Counted from the stretch's first letter, positions 35,137 to 46,007 are shown. The stretch is DNA of 64,000 nucleotides from Methylobacterium sp. J-088 (GCF_022829295.1 NZ_JAKSYH010000121.1:28601-92600); one strand, 5' to 3'. The notes: generated from the sequence alone by a model not told the origin. A program made the numbers and translations.

Positions 35137-36236
35137 ATGATCCGCCTGCGCCTCATCGCCGACGACCTGACCGGCACACTCGACACGGCGGCCGGCTTCA
35201 CCGGCCTGTGCGGGCCGATCCCGGTAGCGTGGCCGGAGATCCTGCCGGGCGATGGATCCGGGTGCCTCGCGATCGATTCCGGCACCCGGGAGGTCTCGGC
35301 TACGGAAGCCGATCGGATCGTCCAAGATCTCGCGCCGCGGCTCCGGGGGGCCGACATCGCCTTCAAGAAGGTCGACAGCCTGTTGCGCGGCCCCTGGGCG
35401 GCGGAGCTCGCCGCGGTGATGCGCCTCGGCGCCTGGCCGCGCTGCATCGTGGCTCCGGCCTTCCCGTATCAGGGCCGCCGTACCGCCAACGGGCGACAGC
35501 TCGCCCGGCGCGACGGCATGTGGGAAGCGGTCTCCGGCGACATTGCCGAGGCCCTGCGGGACGCCGGCCTCCCGGCGCGCCGGGCCGCCCTCACCGACGG
35601 CCCGGTGGCGGGGGTGGCGGTCTACGACGCGTCGCACGACGACGACCTCGCCCGCATTGCCGAGCTCGGCCGGGAGCTGCCGGTGCTCTGGTGCGGCAGC
35701 GGCGGCCTCGCGGCGGCCCTGGCGCGGGGCGTGACGGCGCCCGGCGGCGACCGCCTGGTCGGACCGGTGCTCGGCCTGTTCGGCTCCGACCGGCCCGAGA
35801 CCGCGGCCCAGCTCGACGCCTGCGGCCCGCATTGCCTCGTCCTGTCGCCCGAGGCGGCGGACCATGCCGAACCGGTCGGCGAACGCCTCGCCCGGGACGG
35901 CGTCGTGCTGGCGAGCCTGGCCCTGCCCGCCGGCACCGCCCGGGAGGCCGCCGCCGCGCGGATCGCCGCGACCTTCACGAACGTGATCGAGCGGATCCCC
36001 AGGCCCGGCACCCTGCTGGTCGCAGGCGGCGAGACCCTGAAGGCGCTCTGCCTCGCGCTCCGGGTCGAACGCCTCGACGTCACCGGCCAGATCGCCCCCG
36101 GCCTGCCGCGCTCGACCCTGCGCGGCGGGCGCTGGGACGGGCTCGCGGTGATCTCGAAATCCGGCGCCTTCGGAACGGAGGGCGTCTGGCGCGATCTACT
36201 CCAAAGCAACGGTTTCACGCCCGACAGGAGCGACGC

Positions 36237-36240
<4 letters not shown>
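35137..36240 (+). CDS. DUF1537 four-carbon sugar-acid kinase
   Basis: A 367-aa member of the DUF1537 (OtnK/DtnK) kinases that phosphorylate threonate, erythronate or their oxo forms. The N-terminal half shows LRLIADDLTGTLDTAAGFTG and IAFKKVDSLLRGPW, the C-terminal nucleotide-binding half shows LVAGGETLKAL. It is somewhat shorter than the typical 420 aa. The stop codon overlaps the start of pdxA2. With PdxA2 it suggests a D-threonate type route: phosphorylation, then oxidation and decarboxylation to dihydroxyacetone phosphate. Confidence 0.88.
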
Positions 36241-37265
<1,025 letters not shown>

Positions 37266-37342
37266 GCAAGCGGATCCGCGCCCTTCCCGCATCGAATTTG
37301 CGGCTTCACCGTCAACTAAGGGATTGAAGATTAAGCGCGTTT

Positions 37343-37452
37343 CCCCCTCCCCCTTGCGGGGAGGGGCCAGGGGTGGGGGTGGTGCGGAAGGCACCTCTAC
37401 GCCCCATCCTGCACCACCCCCACCTCCAACTCCTCCCCACAAGGGGGAAGAG
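37343..37452. repeat. REP-like long inverted repeat B
   Basis: Near copy of repeat A at 23855-23966, with arms CTCCCCCTTGCGGGGAGG and CCTCCCCACAAGGGGGAA and the same GGGGTGGGGGTGG and CACCCCCACCTCC inner parts. It lies downstream of pdxA2 and 55 bases before the parS site. The rest of 37266-37540 has no gene. Confidence 0.85.
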
Positions 37453-37506
37453 AGAGCGCAAGCGGGATCCAAGCGGCAGTTCGGTGAAGCACCTGCCCAT
37501 CACCCA

Positions 37507-37522
37507 TGTTTCACGTGAAACA
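37507..37522. other. parS: consensus parS centromere site
   Basis: TGTTTCACGTGAAACA is a perfect 16-bp palindrome identical to the classical ParB-binding parS consensus. It lies in a gene-free gap between pdxA2 and the 3' end of yidD. Chromosomal parS sites cluster close to the origin of replication. Confidence 0.9.
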
Positions 37523-37540
37523 AAACAGGAACGAAGCTCC

Positions 37541-37879
37541 TCAACGCCCGTCCGATCCTGCGCCCTCCCCCACAGTCTCACAGGCGAACGCCGAAGGCGG
37601 CGCCTCGACGCCGCGCCAGCGGGCATAGGCCCAGGGGCGGTACCAGACCGCCCCTGCCGGCAGCCGCTCCGGAACGAGGTCGATCCCGTGGGTGCCGAAC
37701 GGCCCGCACCGGCAGATCCGGGCAAACCCCATCCAGCCCCCCGGCCATAGCCCGTGCCGGGTGATGGCGGTGTCGGTGTATTCCGAACAGCTCGGCCAAT
37801 GGCGGCACTGGCGTCCGATCAGCCCCGACAGGGTGAGCTGATAGGCGCGGATCCCCCAATGCGCCGCCCGGCGGACCAT
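37541..37879 (-). CDS. yidD: membrane protein insertion efficiency factor YidD
   Basis: A 112-aa member of the YidD (DUF37, haemolytic domain) family that helps YidC insert inner membrane proteins. The core is RAYQLTLSGLIGRQCRHWPS then CSEYTDTAITRHGLWPGGWM and RICRCGPFGTHGIDLVP, with the conserved Cys and amphipathic N-terminal helix. The C-terminal 35 residues beyond the core are extra. It starts 4 bases after the stop of the scaffold gene, so the two form an operon. yidC is not in the window. Confidence 0.92.
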   Translation of the reverse strand: MVRRAAHWGIRAYQLTLSGLIGRQCRHWPSCSEYTDTAITRHGLWPGGWMGFARICRCGPFGTHGIDLVPERLPAGAVWYRPWAYARWRGVEAPPSAFACETVGEGAGSDGR

Positions 37880-37883
37880 GCCG

Positions 37884-38327
37884 TCAGGCGGCCTGCCGCT
37901 TGGCGGCGATCTGGTCGAGGGCATCCACCACCGCGTCGAAGGTCAGGAGCGTCGAGGCGTGGCGCGCCTTGAACGCCCGCACCGGCTCCAACACGGCCAG
38001 GTCCGCCCAGGCCCCGTCGGGAGCCGGGCCGTTCGACTTGAGCATCGACCGCATGGTCTCGCGGACGCCGCGCAGTTCCTCGGCGCTGGCGCCGACCACG
38101 TGGCGCCCCATCAGCGATGACGAGGCCTGGCCGAGCGCACAGGCCCGGACCTCCTGGGCGAAATCGGCCACTCGGCCATCCTCGCCCAGCACAAGGTCCA
38201 CCGTCACGGTCGAACCGCACAAGCGGGAATGCGCGGTGGCGCTGGCATCCGGGTTCTCCAGCCGGCCGAGCCGGGGGATATCGGCGGCCAGTTCGAGGAT
38301 GCGGCGGTTGTAGATATCGTCGAGCAT
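37884..38327 (-). CDS. NifU/IscU-like iron-sulphur scaffold protein
   Basis: A 147-aa protein of the NifU N-terminal/IscU/SufU fold, expected to bind a nascent Fe-S cluster. Cluster-ligand candidates are Cys in [11 protein letters not shown] and in [15 protein letters not shown]. The third IscU Cys falls in [15 protein letters not shown], where Ala replaces it, so it may be a variant or regulatory member. ATG at 38327 gives [20 protein letters not shown], the family start. It is upstream of yidD in a common alphaproteobacterial arrangement. Confidence 0.85.
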   Translation of the reverse strand: MLDDIYNRRILELAADIPRLGRLENPDASATAHSRLCGSTVTVDLVLGEDGRVADFAQEVRACALGQASSSLMGRHVVGASAEELRGVRETMRSMLKSNGPAPDGAWADLAVLEPVRAFKARHASTLLTFDAVVDALDQIAAKRQAA

Positions 38328-38580
38328 CGGGTCCTCGGCCGTGGGTACAGGTCCCGTCGGGACGCTGCCGCGCGGTTCGCGCATTGCGCGTTGCCCCGCG
38401 AACGATGATATAGGCGCCTTACGGTCGCTTCGCGAGGAGGCGGTCCGGCAACCAGGGTCGCGCCCACGGCTCCGGCGATCCGTCCGAGGGGATTCCCACG
38501 GCTTCAGTCCATTCCGGGGCGCCGGCCTGAAACCTTTTCAGGCCCGGGATCTTCCCTCACACGCCCGACGCGATCCGACG

Positions 38581-39420
38581 ATGTACGCCAAGCCCGACAG
38601 CACCCCGATGAAGTCCCGCATCGCCCGGGCCGAGGATGCCATGGATGCCGCGCTCAAATCCCTGTCGTATCCGAGCGACGGCCAGGGTTTTCACCGGAAC
38701 GGGCAGGATTTTCCCCCGAACGGGATCGACGGGCAAGGTCTAGACGGCATGCGCAATGACAACCGCCCGGTGGATGAGACCCGCCCCGTCGAGGTCGCAC
38801 CGGAGCCGGCTTCCGCCACCCGCATCCCCGAAGGCATCGAGACCGGCCGCCCGAGCCGCGCCGAGGCCGAGGCCGCCGTGCGCACCCTGCTGCGCTGGGC
38901 CGGCGACGACCCGACCCGCGAGGGCCTGCTCGACACCCCCGCCCGGGTGACGAAAGCCTATGAGCAGCTGTTCGGCGGCTACGGCGTCAATGCGGAGAAG
39001 CTGCTTGAGCGGGTGTTCGAGGAGGTCGAGGGTTACTCCGACATCGTGCTGGTGCGCGACATCCCGTTCCACTCCCATTGCGAGCATCACATGGTGCCGT
39101 TCATGGGGCTCGCCCACATCGCCTACTACCCGACCCGGGGCGTGGTCGGCCTGTCGAAGCTCGCCCGGGTGGTCGACACCTTCGCCCGCCGGTTGCAGAC
39201 GCAGGAGACCATGACGGCCCAGATCGCCGACGTGATCGAGAGCATCCTCAAGCCCCGCGGCGTCGCCGTGATGGTGGAGGCCGAGCATCTCTGCATGGCG
39301 ATGCGCGGCGTCCAGAAATCCGGAGTCTCGACCATCACCAGCCAGTTCCGCGGCGTGTTCAAGGACAACGCCAACGAGCAGGTCCGCTTCCTGACCCTGG
39401 TGCGCGGCGGCACCAAGTAG
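38581..39420 (+). CDS. folE: GTP cyclohydrolase I
   Basis: A 279-aa enzyme of the first step of folate/pterin synthesis, GTP to 7,8-dihydroneopterin triphosphate. The last 190 residues form the FolE core with zinc ligands in [19 protein letters not shown] and [11 protein letters not shown], and the end [19 protein letters not shown]. The first 85 residues are a non-conserved, probably disordered extension, so a later start (an internal ATG at 38749) cannot be excluded. In methylotrophs pterin supply also serves methanopterin synthesis. Confidence 0.93.
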   Translation: MYAKPDSTPMKSRIARAEDAMDAALKSLSYPSDGQGFHRNGQDFPPNGIDGQGLDGMRNDNRPVDETRPVEVAPEPASATRIPEGIETGRPSRAEAEAAVRTLLRWAGDDPTREGLLDTPARVTKAYEQLFGGYGVNAEKLLERVFEEVEGYSDIVLVRDIPFHSHCEHHMVPFMGLAHIAYYPTRGVVGLSKLARVVDTFARRLQTQETMTAQIADVIESILKPRGVAVMVEAEHLCMAMRGVQKSGVSTITSQFRGVFKDNANEQVRFLTLVRGGTK

Positions 39421-39460
39421 TCTACAGCACGCCCAGAATCGGGGACCGCCCTTCCACGCC

Positions 39461-39883
39461 ATGACCGCGAGCGACAGCGCCTTCGATCCCCCCGGCCCCC
39501 GCGCCGCGGTCGAGGAGGGCCAAGCCTTCACGCCCCGCTTCGACCGGGACGGGCTGATCACCTGCATCGCGGTCGATGCGGGGGACGGCCGGGTGCTGAT
39601 GCTCGCCCACATGAGCGCCGAATCGCTGGCGCGCACGATCGAGACTGGCGAGGCGTGGTACTGGTCGCGCTCGCGGCAAGAACTTTGGCACAAGGGCGCC
39701 ACCAGCGGCCAGATCCAGCGTGTCATCGAGATGCGGGTCGATTGCGACCAGGACGCGCTGCTGATCCGCGTGGAGGTCGGCGGCGACGGCGGCTGCTGCC
39801 ACACCGGCCGGCGGGATTGCTTCTACCGCAGTGTCGTCCGGCAACCGGACGGCCGCGCCACCCTGGAGTTCGCCGGGAAATGA
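39461..39883 (+). CDS. hisI: phosphoribosyl-AMP cyclohydrolase
   Basis: A 140-aa enzyme of histidine synthesis that opens the purine ring of phosphoribosyl-AMP. Diagnostic parts: [38 protein letters not shown], metal-binding DCDQDALL, and the Cys-rich [14 protein letters not shown]. It lies 40 bases after folE and its stop overlaps the start of the patatin gene, so the three genes probably form one transcript. Confidence 0.96.
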   Translation: MTASDSAFDPPGPRAAVEEGQAFTPRFDRDGLITCIAVDAGDGRVLMLAHMSAESLARTIETGEAWYWSRSRQELWHKGATSGQIQRVIEMRVDCDQDALLIRVEVGGDGGCCHTGRRDCFYRSVVRQPDGRATLEFAGK

Positions 39884-40866
39884 GCGCGACCCTTGCCGCG
39901 ACCGGGTGGCAAGAGTGTCCCGCCGTTCCGTATTTCCTGCCCGGCGCCGTCGAGCCGATCCGGCCCTTGCCGAAGGCGGGCCCGCGGATCGGGCTGGCTT
40001 TGGGCGGCGGCTCGGCCCGGGGCTGGGCCCATATCGGCGTGCTGCGCGCCCTGGAGGAGGCCGGCATCCACCCCACCGTGGTGGCGGGCTGCTCGATCGG
40101 CGCCGTGGTGGGGGCCTGCTACGCCGCCGGGCGGCTCGACCGGCTGGAGGCCTTCGCGCGGGCGCTGACCCGGCGCCGGGTGGTCGGGCTGATCGATCCG
40201 CGCCTGCCGGGCTCCGGCCTGATCGCCGGCAACCGCCTGCGCCAACGGCTCCACGCCGATCTGGGCGAGCGCCGGATCGAGCGCCTGCCGATCCGGTTCG
40301 GCTGCGTCGCCACCGAGTACGGCACCGGCGCGGAGGTGTGCCTGACCGAGGGGCTGGCGGTGGATGCGGTGCGCGCCTCCTACGCGATCCCCGGTCTGTT
40401 CCCGCCGGTGACCCATGCGGGCCGGGTGCTGATGGACGGCACGCTGGTCAACCCGGTGCCGGTGGCTCTGGCCCGGGCGCTCGGCGCCGATCTGGTGATC
40501 TGCGTGAACCTCAATGGCGATACCGGCGGCCCGGTTGTGCGCGAGGTGCCAGCCTACGTCCCCCGCCGCGGCGTCCTGACCACGCTGCGCGACCGCCTGC
40601 GGGGCTTTCCGCGCCCGGAGCCCGAGATCCCCGTGCCGGGCCTCGCCCGGGTGGTGCTCGACGCGTTCAACATCACCCAGGACCGGATCTCCCGCTCCCG
40701 GCTGGAGCGCGACCCGCCGGACGTGGCCATCGGGCCGGACGTGGCGGGGTTCGGGCTGTTCGATTTCCACCGGGCGGATGAGGGGATCGCGATCGGCTAT
40801 CGGGCGGCGCGGGCGGCGCTGCCGCGGATCCGGGCTGTGGTGGCGGGGGCCGAGGCGCGCGCTTGA
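39880..40866 (+). CDS. patatin-like phospholipase
   Basis: A 328-aa patatin-domain lipid acyl hydrolase (RssA/NTE type). Seen: oxyanion loop [17 protein letters not shown], nucleophile elbow [10 protein letters not shown] (Ser about residue 70), and the dyad Asp in [16 protein letters not shown]. No signal peptide or membrane segment, so it is cytoplasmic or peripheral. The ATG overlaps the hisI stop codon (ATGA). Confidence 0.9.
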   Translation: MSATLAATGWQECPAVPYFLPGAVEPIRPLPKAGPRIGLALGGGSARGWAHIGVLRALEEAGIHPTVVAGCSIGAVVGACYAAGRLDRLEAFARALTRRRVVGLIDPRLPGSGLIAGNRLRQRLHADLGERRIERLPIRFGCVATEYGTGAEVCLTEGLAVDAVRASYAIPGLFPPVTHAGRVLMDGTLVNPVPVALARALGADLVICVNLNGDTGGPVVREVPAYVPRRGVLTTLRDRLRGFPRPEPEIPVPGLARVVLDAFNITQDRISRSRLERDPPDVAIGPDVAGFGLFDFHRADEGIAIGYRAARAALPRIRAVVAGAEARA

Positions 40867-40879
40867 GGGCTCGCGCGGC

Positions 40880-40940
40880 CGGCTGGAGCCCTCCTTCGAG
40901 GCTTCCGTTGCGCTCCGGCACCTCAGGATGAGGGGGATGG
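40880..40940. repeat. intergenic REP-like element
   Basis: CTCCTTCGAGGCTTCCGTTG followed by CGCTCCGGCACCTCAGGATG. It resembles a common alphaproteobacterial intergenic repeat with the ends CTCCTTCGAGGC and CTCAGGATGAGGG. It lies in the 167 bases between the patatin gene and phoD. Confidence 0.5.
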
Positions 40941-41033
40941 GCTGGAAGACCTGAGCAGGCCCCGGCGCATCCCCCCGTCATCCCCCTGTCGCCCCAGCCT
41001 GCGATGGCGCCCCCACCATTTGGAGGGGTTCCA

Positions 41034-42602
41034 ATGACCACGAGTCGCCGTCAGATCCTGCTTTCCGGAGGCGCCGGCCTCGTCGGGCTGGCTTCCGGCC
41101 TCGCGCGCCCCGGCCTGAGCCGGGCCGCCGACCGGCCGCTCCTGACGCATGGGCTCCAGTCGGGCGATGTCGGCACCGACTCGGCCGTGGTCTGGGCCCG
41201 CTCCGACCGGCCCGCCCGGGCGATCATCGAGTGGGCGACCACCGAGAGCTTTTCCAACCTCCAGGGCGTCTTCGCCGACGCGCTCCCGGAGACCGACGGC
41301 ACCGTGAAGGTGGCGCTGACCGGACTGCCGGCGGGCCAGGACGTTTTTTATCGCGTCCGCCTCCAGGATATCGCCGCGCCGACCATCGTCGGGCCGGCCC
41401 AGGTCGGCCGGTTCCGTACCGCGCCGGCGGAGCGGCGCTCGGTCTCGTTCTGCTGGTCGGGCGACACGGCGGGCCAGGGCTGGGGCATCGACGAGGCCCG
41501 CGGCGGCATGACGATCTACTCCGCCATCCTGAAGAATCGGCCGGACTTCTTCATCCATTCCGGCGACACGATCTACGCCGACGGGCCGATCCAGTCCGAG
41601 GTGAAGCTCCCCGATGGCAGCCTCTGGCGCAACCGCGTCACCGAGGCCGTCGCCAAGCCCGCCGAGACGCTGGAAGAATTCCGCGGCCGCCACAAGTACA
41701 ACCTCACCGACCGGAACGTGCTGGCGATGAACGCCGCCGTGCCGATCCTGGCGCAGTGGGACGACCACGAGGTCACCAACAACTGGTGGCCGGGCGAGCC
41801 GCTGACCCGGGCCGAACACCTGAAGAAGAAATACACCGACCCGAACGTGCTGGCCCTGCAGCTGCGCGCGGCTCGCGCGTTCCACGAATACATGCCGATG
41901 CGCTTCGAGCCGTCCGAGCCCGGACGGGTCTACCGCAAGATCGGCTACGGCCCGCTGGTCGACGTGTTCATGCTCGACATGCGCTCCTACCGGGGCCCGA
42001 ACGGCGAGAACACGCAGACCACGTACGGGCCGGATTCCTACTTCCTCGGGCCGCAGCAGATCGCGTGGCTGAAGCGGGCGCTGCTCGAATCCCGCGCGAC
42101 CTGGAAGGTGATCGCCGCCGATATGCCCCTCGGCCTCGTGGTGACGTACGACGTCGATAAAAACTTCGGCTCCGAGGCGGTGGCACAGGGCGACGGGCCG
42201 GCGCTCGGGCGCGAATTGGAGATCGCCGACCTGCTGCGCTTCATCAAGAGCGCGGGCATCCGCAATGCGGTGTGGTTCACGGCCGACGTGCACTACACGG
42301 CCGCGCATTACTACGACCCCAACAAGGCAAAGGTCCAGGATTTCGAGCCGTTCTGGGAGTTCGTCTCGGGGCCGCTGCACGCCGGCACCTTCGGGCCGAA
42401 CGCGCTCGACAACACCTTCGGGCCGCAGCTGCGCTTCGTGAAGGCGCCCGAGAAGGGCCAGGTGAACCTGTCACCGGCCTCCGGCTACCAGTTCTTCGGC
42501 CATGTCGCGGTCGATGGCCGGACCGAACAGATGACGGTGACGCTCAAGGACGCGGCCGATTCCGACCTGTGGCACGTGACGCTCGATCCCGTGAAGGCGT
42601 GA
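41034..42602 (+). CDS. phoD: PhoD-type alkaline phosphatase/phosphodiesterase, Tat-exported
   Basis: A 522-aa metallophosphatase of the PhoD family. A Tat signal is at the N-terminus (TTSRRQILLSGGAGLVGLAS). A PhoD N-terminal fibronectin-like domain (residues about 40-130) precedes the metal-binding core with HSGDTIYADG, QWDDHEVTNNWW and TADVHYTAAHYY. It would release phosphate from organic phosphates in the periplasm. The ATG at 41034 has a GGAGG ribosome site 7 bases upstream. No PHO box was clear. Confidence 0.95.
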   Translation: MTTSRRQILLSGGAGLVGLASGLARPGLSRAADRPLLTHGLQSGDVGTDSAVVWARSDRPARAIIEWATTESFSNLQGVFADALPETDGTVKVALTGLPAGQDVFYRVRLQDIAAPTIVGPAQVGRFRTAPAERRSVSFCWSGDTAGQGWGIDEARGGMTIYSAILKNRPDFFIHSGDTIYADGPIQSEVKLPDGSLWRNRVTEAVAKPAETLEEFRGRHKYNLTDRNVLAMNAAVPILAQWDDHEVTNNWWPGEPLTRAEHLKKKYTDPNVLALQLRAARAFHEYMPMRFEPSEPGRVYRKIGYGPLVDVFMLDMRSYRGPNGENTQTTYGPDSYFLGPQQIAWLKRALLESRATWKVIAADMPLGLVVTYDVDKNFGSEAVAQGDGPALGRELEIADLLRFIKSAGIRNAVWFTADVHYTAAHYYDPNKAKVQDFEPFWEFVSGPLHAGTFGPNALDNTFGPQLRFVKAPEKGQVNLSPASGYQFFGHVAVDGRTEQMTVTLKDAADSDLWHVTLDPVKA

Positions 42603-42636
42603 GGCGACGCTCTTTTGGGACTACGTAGCCGCGCAT

Positions 42637-42826
42637 TCCCCCCTCTGCGGGGGAGGAGGGGGCCCCTGCGTCAGCAGGGGTCGGGCCGGGACGAAGTCCC
42701 GCAAGCGGGGAACCCGGGTTCAGGAAAGGGCGCGACCAGCACGACGGGCAGAGCGCTGTTCTGCACCGTCGCTCCCCTCTCCCGACCCGCTTCGCGGGCC
42801 ACCCTCCCCCGCAGAGGGGGGAGGGA
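42637..42826. repeat. REP-like long inverted repeat C
   Basis: The 19-bp arm CCCCCCTCTGCGGGGGAGG at the left returns perfectly inverted at the right (CCTCCCCCGCAGAGGGGGG), enclosing about 150 bases with no gene. It lies between the convergent phoD and CBS genes, so it may act as a bidirectional terminator. It is related in style, not sequence, to copies A and B. Confidence 0.8.
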
Positions 42827-42838
42827 GAGTCGGCCCCC

Positions 42839-43270
42839 CTACGCCATCGTGATGTAATCCCGCAGCGCCTGATGCTCGGCCTCGACGGTGGCGATCTTGC
42901 GCGCCACCACGTCGCCGATCGAAACCAGCCCGATCAGGCGCCCGTCCTCGCAGACCGGCACGTGGCGGAAGCGGCCTTCGGTCATCAGCGTCATGACCTC
43001 CTCGATCGTCGTGCTCCGCCCGCAGGTGGTGACGTTCCCGGTCATGTGCGCGGAGACCGGCGCGTCGAAGGCCGAGCCCCCGTGCCCGGCCAGCGCCCGC
43101 ATGATGTCCCGCTCGGAGATGATGCCGGCCACCGACCCGTCGTCCTGAGCGACCACCAGGGCGCCGATGCGCCGGTCGGCGAGGATCTGGATGACCTCCT
43201 CGAGGGTCTTGTCGGGGGCTACGGTGACGACCGAGCTGCCCTTGTCGGCGAGGATGCGTGCGACGGTCAT
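42839..43270 (-). CDS. CBS-domain pair protein
   Basis: A 143-aa protein that is one Bateman module: CBS1 (about 8-66, VTVAPDKTLEEVIQILADRR then IGALVVAQDDG and GIISERDIMRAL) and CBS2 (about 74-132, with FRHVPVCEDGRLIGLVSIGD). Such stand-alone pairs bind adenine nucleotides and are common in alphaproteobacteria; the target is unknown. Confidence 0.93.
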   Translation of the reverse strand: MTVARILADKGSSVVTVAPDKTLEEVIQILADRRIGALVVAQDDGSVAGIISERDIMRALAGHGGSAFDAPVSAHMTGNVTTCGRSTTIEEVMTLMTEGRFRHVPVCEDGRLIGLVSIGDVVARKIATVEAEHQALRDYITMA

Positions 43271-43401
43271 GGCTCTCTCCCGTGTAACGCGTCCGGTGCG
43301 CCGTCAGCCCGCGACACCGGGATTGCGCTGTCGGCCGGGTTGGCCCCGGCGCCTTCACAATACGGCGAGTGTGTGGCCGTTTCGGCCGGTTGGCAAGGTG
43401 G

Positions 43402-44223
43402 TCAGGCCCGCGGCGTCTCCCGCGGATCGAGGAACGGGAACAGCAGGAAGCCGACGATGAACCCGCCGAGATGCGCGTCCCACGCGATGGAAGCGCTCTC
43501 GCCTACCAGCGGCACGCTCACGAGGCCGAACAGCAGGTTGGTCACGAGCCAGATCGCCAGGAAGGACACGGCCGTCCGGTTGCGCAGGAGTTCGGGGATG
43601 GTCTCGACCGGCCGGTGCGGCGGCAATTGCCAGGGCTGACCGCCATAGCCGGAGACCGGCGGCTGGAACACGAACCGGGCAGCAGCCGCCATCAGCGCCG
43701 AGATGCCGGCTGAGGCACCGACCAGCGGCCCGGCGCTCAGGGGATCGACCAGCACGTGCAGCAGGCCGCCCGCCGCGGTTCCGGCGAGCGCGATCAGACC
43801 GTAGCGCCAGGGGCCGCAGCGACGGGCCACCGGCGAACCGAAGGCGGCGAGCCACACGCTGTTGAAGATCACGTGCATCCACGAGCCGTGGAGCAGCGCG
43901 TAGGTGGCGAACGTCCAGGGCTGGAACGCGTGCTCGCCCACGATGTAGCGGGCGAAGGCCTCCCGCGCCGCCTGCAGGCCCGGATCGCCCGAATCGCCGG
44001 CCGCACGGACGACCTCGGCGGCTTGCCCGGGATCGAACCACAGGGTCCACCGGGCCGGCACCAGCGCGAGATCGAGGACGAGGCGGATGTCCCAGGTGTC
44101 CGGCAGCACGAACTCGCGCACCGCCTGGATCGCCAGCAGCAGCCCGATCGAGAGCGTGACGACCGCCGGCATGTTGAACACCGGGACGCGGCTCTGCCGC
44201 GGGAATTCGGGGGAGGCATCCAT
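43402..44223 (-). CDS. rhomboid-family intramembrane serine protease
   Basis: A 273-aa membrane protein with 6-7 helices. The Ser is in VGASAGISALM (GxSx motif), the catalytic His in WDAHLGGFIVGFLLF, and the upstream HGSWMHVIFNSVWL carries the conserved His and Asn of the oxyanion region. Substrates are unknown. ATG at 44223 is used; the frame is open to 44259. Confidence 0.92.
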   Translation of the reverse strand: MDASPEFPRQSRVPVFNMPAVVTLSIGLLLAIQAVREFVLPDTWDIRLVLDLALVPARWTLWFDPGQAAEVVRAAGDSGDPGLQAAREAFARYIVGEHAFQPWTFATYALLHGSWMHVIFNSVWLAAFGSPVARRCGPWRYGLIALAGTAAGGLLHVLVDPLSAGPLVGASAGISALMAAAARFVFQPPVSGYGGQPWQLPPHRPVETIPELLRNRTAVSFLAIWLVTNLLFGLVSVPLVGESASIAWDAHLGGFIVGFLLFPFLDPRETPRA

Positions 44224-44619
44224 CGCGGCACCATGTCGGGGCTTGGGGCGGGTGGGCAAGCCCCGGCGACGTATTGAAGCCGGCTATGACGGATTGTCTG
44301 ATCGGCCGAAGCCTCCGTGGTGACTGATCGTAACGCGGAGAGACCTGTTCAGACGCCCCCGTTCAGCCGTCCTGCAAAGTCTCTCCCGCTTCCGGCTGCC
44401 GACAACCCCGACCGGGCCGTCCGATCGGTCGATGGCCCGTTTGTCAGGGATGCAACGGCCCCGATTGTCTCGCCGACGCCGAAGCGGTACGGCCGGCTCA
44501 CGGGCCGGCATGGGGCGTGCGCCCGGACGCCGTGAAGGCCCGGACCGGCCGGCTACAGCCTCGCGGATGTACCAGAACGATCCAGGGATGAACCACAGGC
44601 GTTTAGAGTCGGGACACCG
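44224..44619. other. gene-free gap
   Basis: 396 bases between the divergent rhomboid and PAS genes. No gene, repeat or clear promoter was recognised. Confidence 0.35.
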
Positions 44620-45219
44620 ATGAAGCATCCCACCAGCCGCATGCTCCATGCCTACTGGGAGCGTCTGCGCGGCGAGCGCGCCGCCCCGGAACGGGGCGAG
44701 ATCGAGCCGGGCGAGATCCGCCACCTCCTGGCCGACAGCCTGATCCTGGAACTCGACATGGCGGCCAGCGAAGCCACCGTCCGGCTCGCCGGGACGCGGG
44801 TCTGCGCCCTGTACGGCCGGGAATTGAAGGGCCAGTCGTTCGCCGCCCTGTGGGGCGCCCAGGCGGTCGACCCGTGGCGGATCATCGAGATCGTCGCCAA
44901 CGACACCCTCGGCGTCGTGGCGGGCCTGCGCGGGACCAACGCGGCGGGCGAGGTGGCCGACCTCGAACTCCTGCTCCTGCCCCTGCGCCACCGCGGCCGC
45001 ACCCAGGTCCGGGCGCTCGGTGCCCTCAGCCTCGACGGAACGCCCCCCTGGATCGGCCTGCGCCCGCTCGTGACGGCGGAGACCACCTCGTTGCGCATCC
45101 TGCCGAGCCGCCGGCCGGATACCCTGCCGCCGCCGCGCCCGGTGATCCGGTCCAGCGCAGGCTACCCGGGGCCCGTGCGCCGCGGGCACCTCGTCGTGCA
45201 TGCCGGCGGACGGGGTTAA
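44620..45219 (+). CDS. PAS-domain protein (PAS_5/DUF1457-like)
   Basis: A 199-aa protein with one PAS-like domain near the N-terminus: AYWERLRGERAAPERGEIEP, then the block RLAGTRVCALYGRELKGQSF, then the helix-strand VVAGLRGTNAAGEVADLELL. Such PAS proteins of alphaproteobacteria often sit next to PilZ proteins, as here. No output domain is present. The C-terminal 50 residues are Pro/Arg-rich. Confidence 0.82.
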   Translation: MKHPTSRMLHAYWERLRGERAAPERGEIEPGEIRHLLADSLILELDMAASEATVRLAGTRVCALYGRELKGQSFAALWGAQAVDPWRIIEIVANDTLGVVAGLRGTNAAGEVADLELLLLPLRHRGRTQVRALGALSLDGTPPWIGLRPLVTAETTSLRILPSRRPDTLPPPRPVIRSSAGYPGPVRRGHLVVHAGGRG

Positions 45220-45368
45220 GCAAGACCTGAGGGTTGTACAGGGCCGACTGGTTCGCGCTGTGCGAGATACTAATGGGCAAGTACAACGCTGAGGGGAAAA
45301 AAAGGGTTTCGTAACGGTCCCGCTCTAGGCTCCGACTTTGCTGATCGCGCAGGAGGATTAGTCCCGGG

Positions 45369-46007
45369 ATGATCGCGGTCGACATCACCGCTGAGATGGA
45401 GCCCCGTGTGGCGCCCGACCCGGCGCGGAGCGCTTCGGACGAGCGCCGCCACCAGCGCGTGCGGATCTCCGTCCTCGGCCGCTACATGCTGGCGGATCGA
45501 CGCGAGTATCCCTGCCAGACCATAGACATGTCGCCGGGCGGCGTCCGCCTCACCTGTGCAGTCCGGGGCGAGGTCGGCGAGCGGGTGGTGCTCTATCTCG
45601 AGCATATCGGCCGGATCGAGGGCCGGATCGCCCGCCTGTGCGCGGACGGGTTCGCGGTCCAGCTCAACGCCACCCCGCGCAAGCGCGACAAGCTCGCCTC
45701 CCAGCTCACATGGCTTGCCAACCGGGAAATGCTCGGCCTGCCGGAGGGGCGCTCCCACGAGCGCCTCGTGCCGACTCAGCCGGGGGTCACCCTGCGCATC
45801 GACGGCGGCAACGCGGTCCAGGCCCGGCTGATCGACATCTCCATGTCGGGCGTGGCGATCGCCAGCCCGCTCGCGCTGCCGCTCGGGACGCTTGTGACCG
45901 TGGGCAGCACGCCGGGGCGGCTGGTGCGCTACTTCGACGGCGGGTTCGGCGTTCAGTTCCTGCTGCCGCTCTCCGCCGACCGCTTCCACGCCGGGATGAC
46001 GCTGTAG
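45369..46007 (+). CDS. PilZ-domain protein (c-di-GMP effector type)
   Basis: A 212-aa protein with two PilZ-like modules. The first carries the c-di-GMP signature DERRHQRVRISVLGRYM with RxxxR, then IDMSPGGVRLTC (D/NxSxxG). The second module (about 130-205) has LIDISMSGVAIASP but lacks the RxxxR arm. It likely reads c-di-GMP and modulates surface or motility functions. It lies 149 bases after the PAS gene on the same strand. An AGGAGG site is 9-10 bases before the ATG. Confidence 0.9.
   Translation: MIAVDITAEMEPRVAPDPARSASDERRHQRVRISVLGRYMLADRREYPCQTIDMSPGGVRLTCAVRGEVGERVVLYLEHIGRIEGRIARLCADGFAVQLNATPRKRDKLASQLTWLANREMLGLPEGRSHERLVPTQPGVTLRIDGGNAVQARLIDISMSGVAIASPLALPLGTLVTVGSTPGRLVRYFDGGFGVQFLLPLSADRFHAGMTL

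Noticed and set aside
35028..36236. Long plus frame upstream of and fused to pdxA2
   Set aside because: It is a shifted frame of the DUF1537 kinase; PdxA2 starts at 36237.
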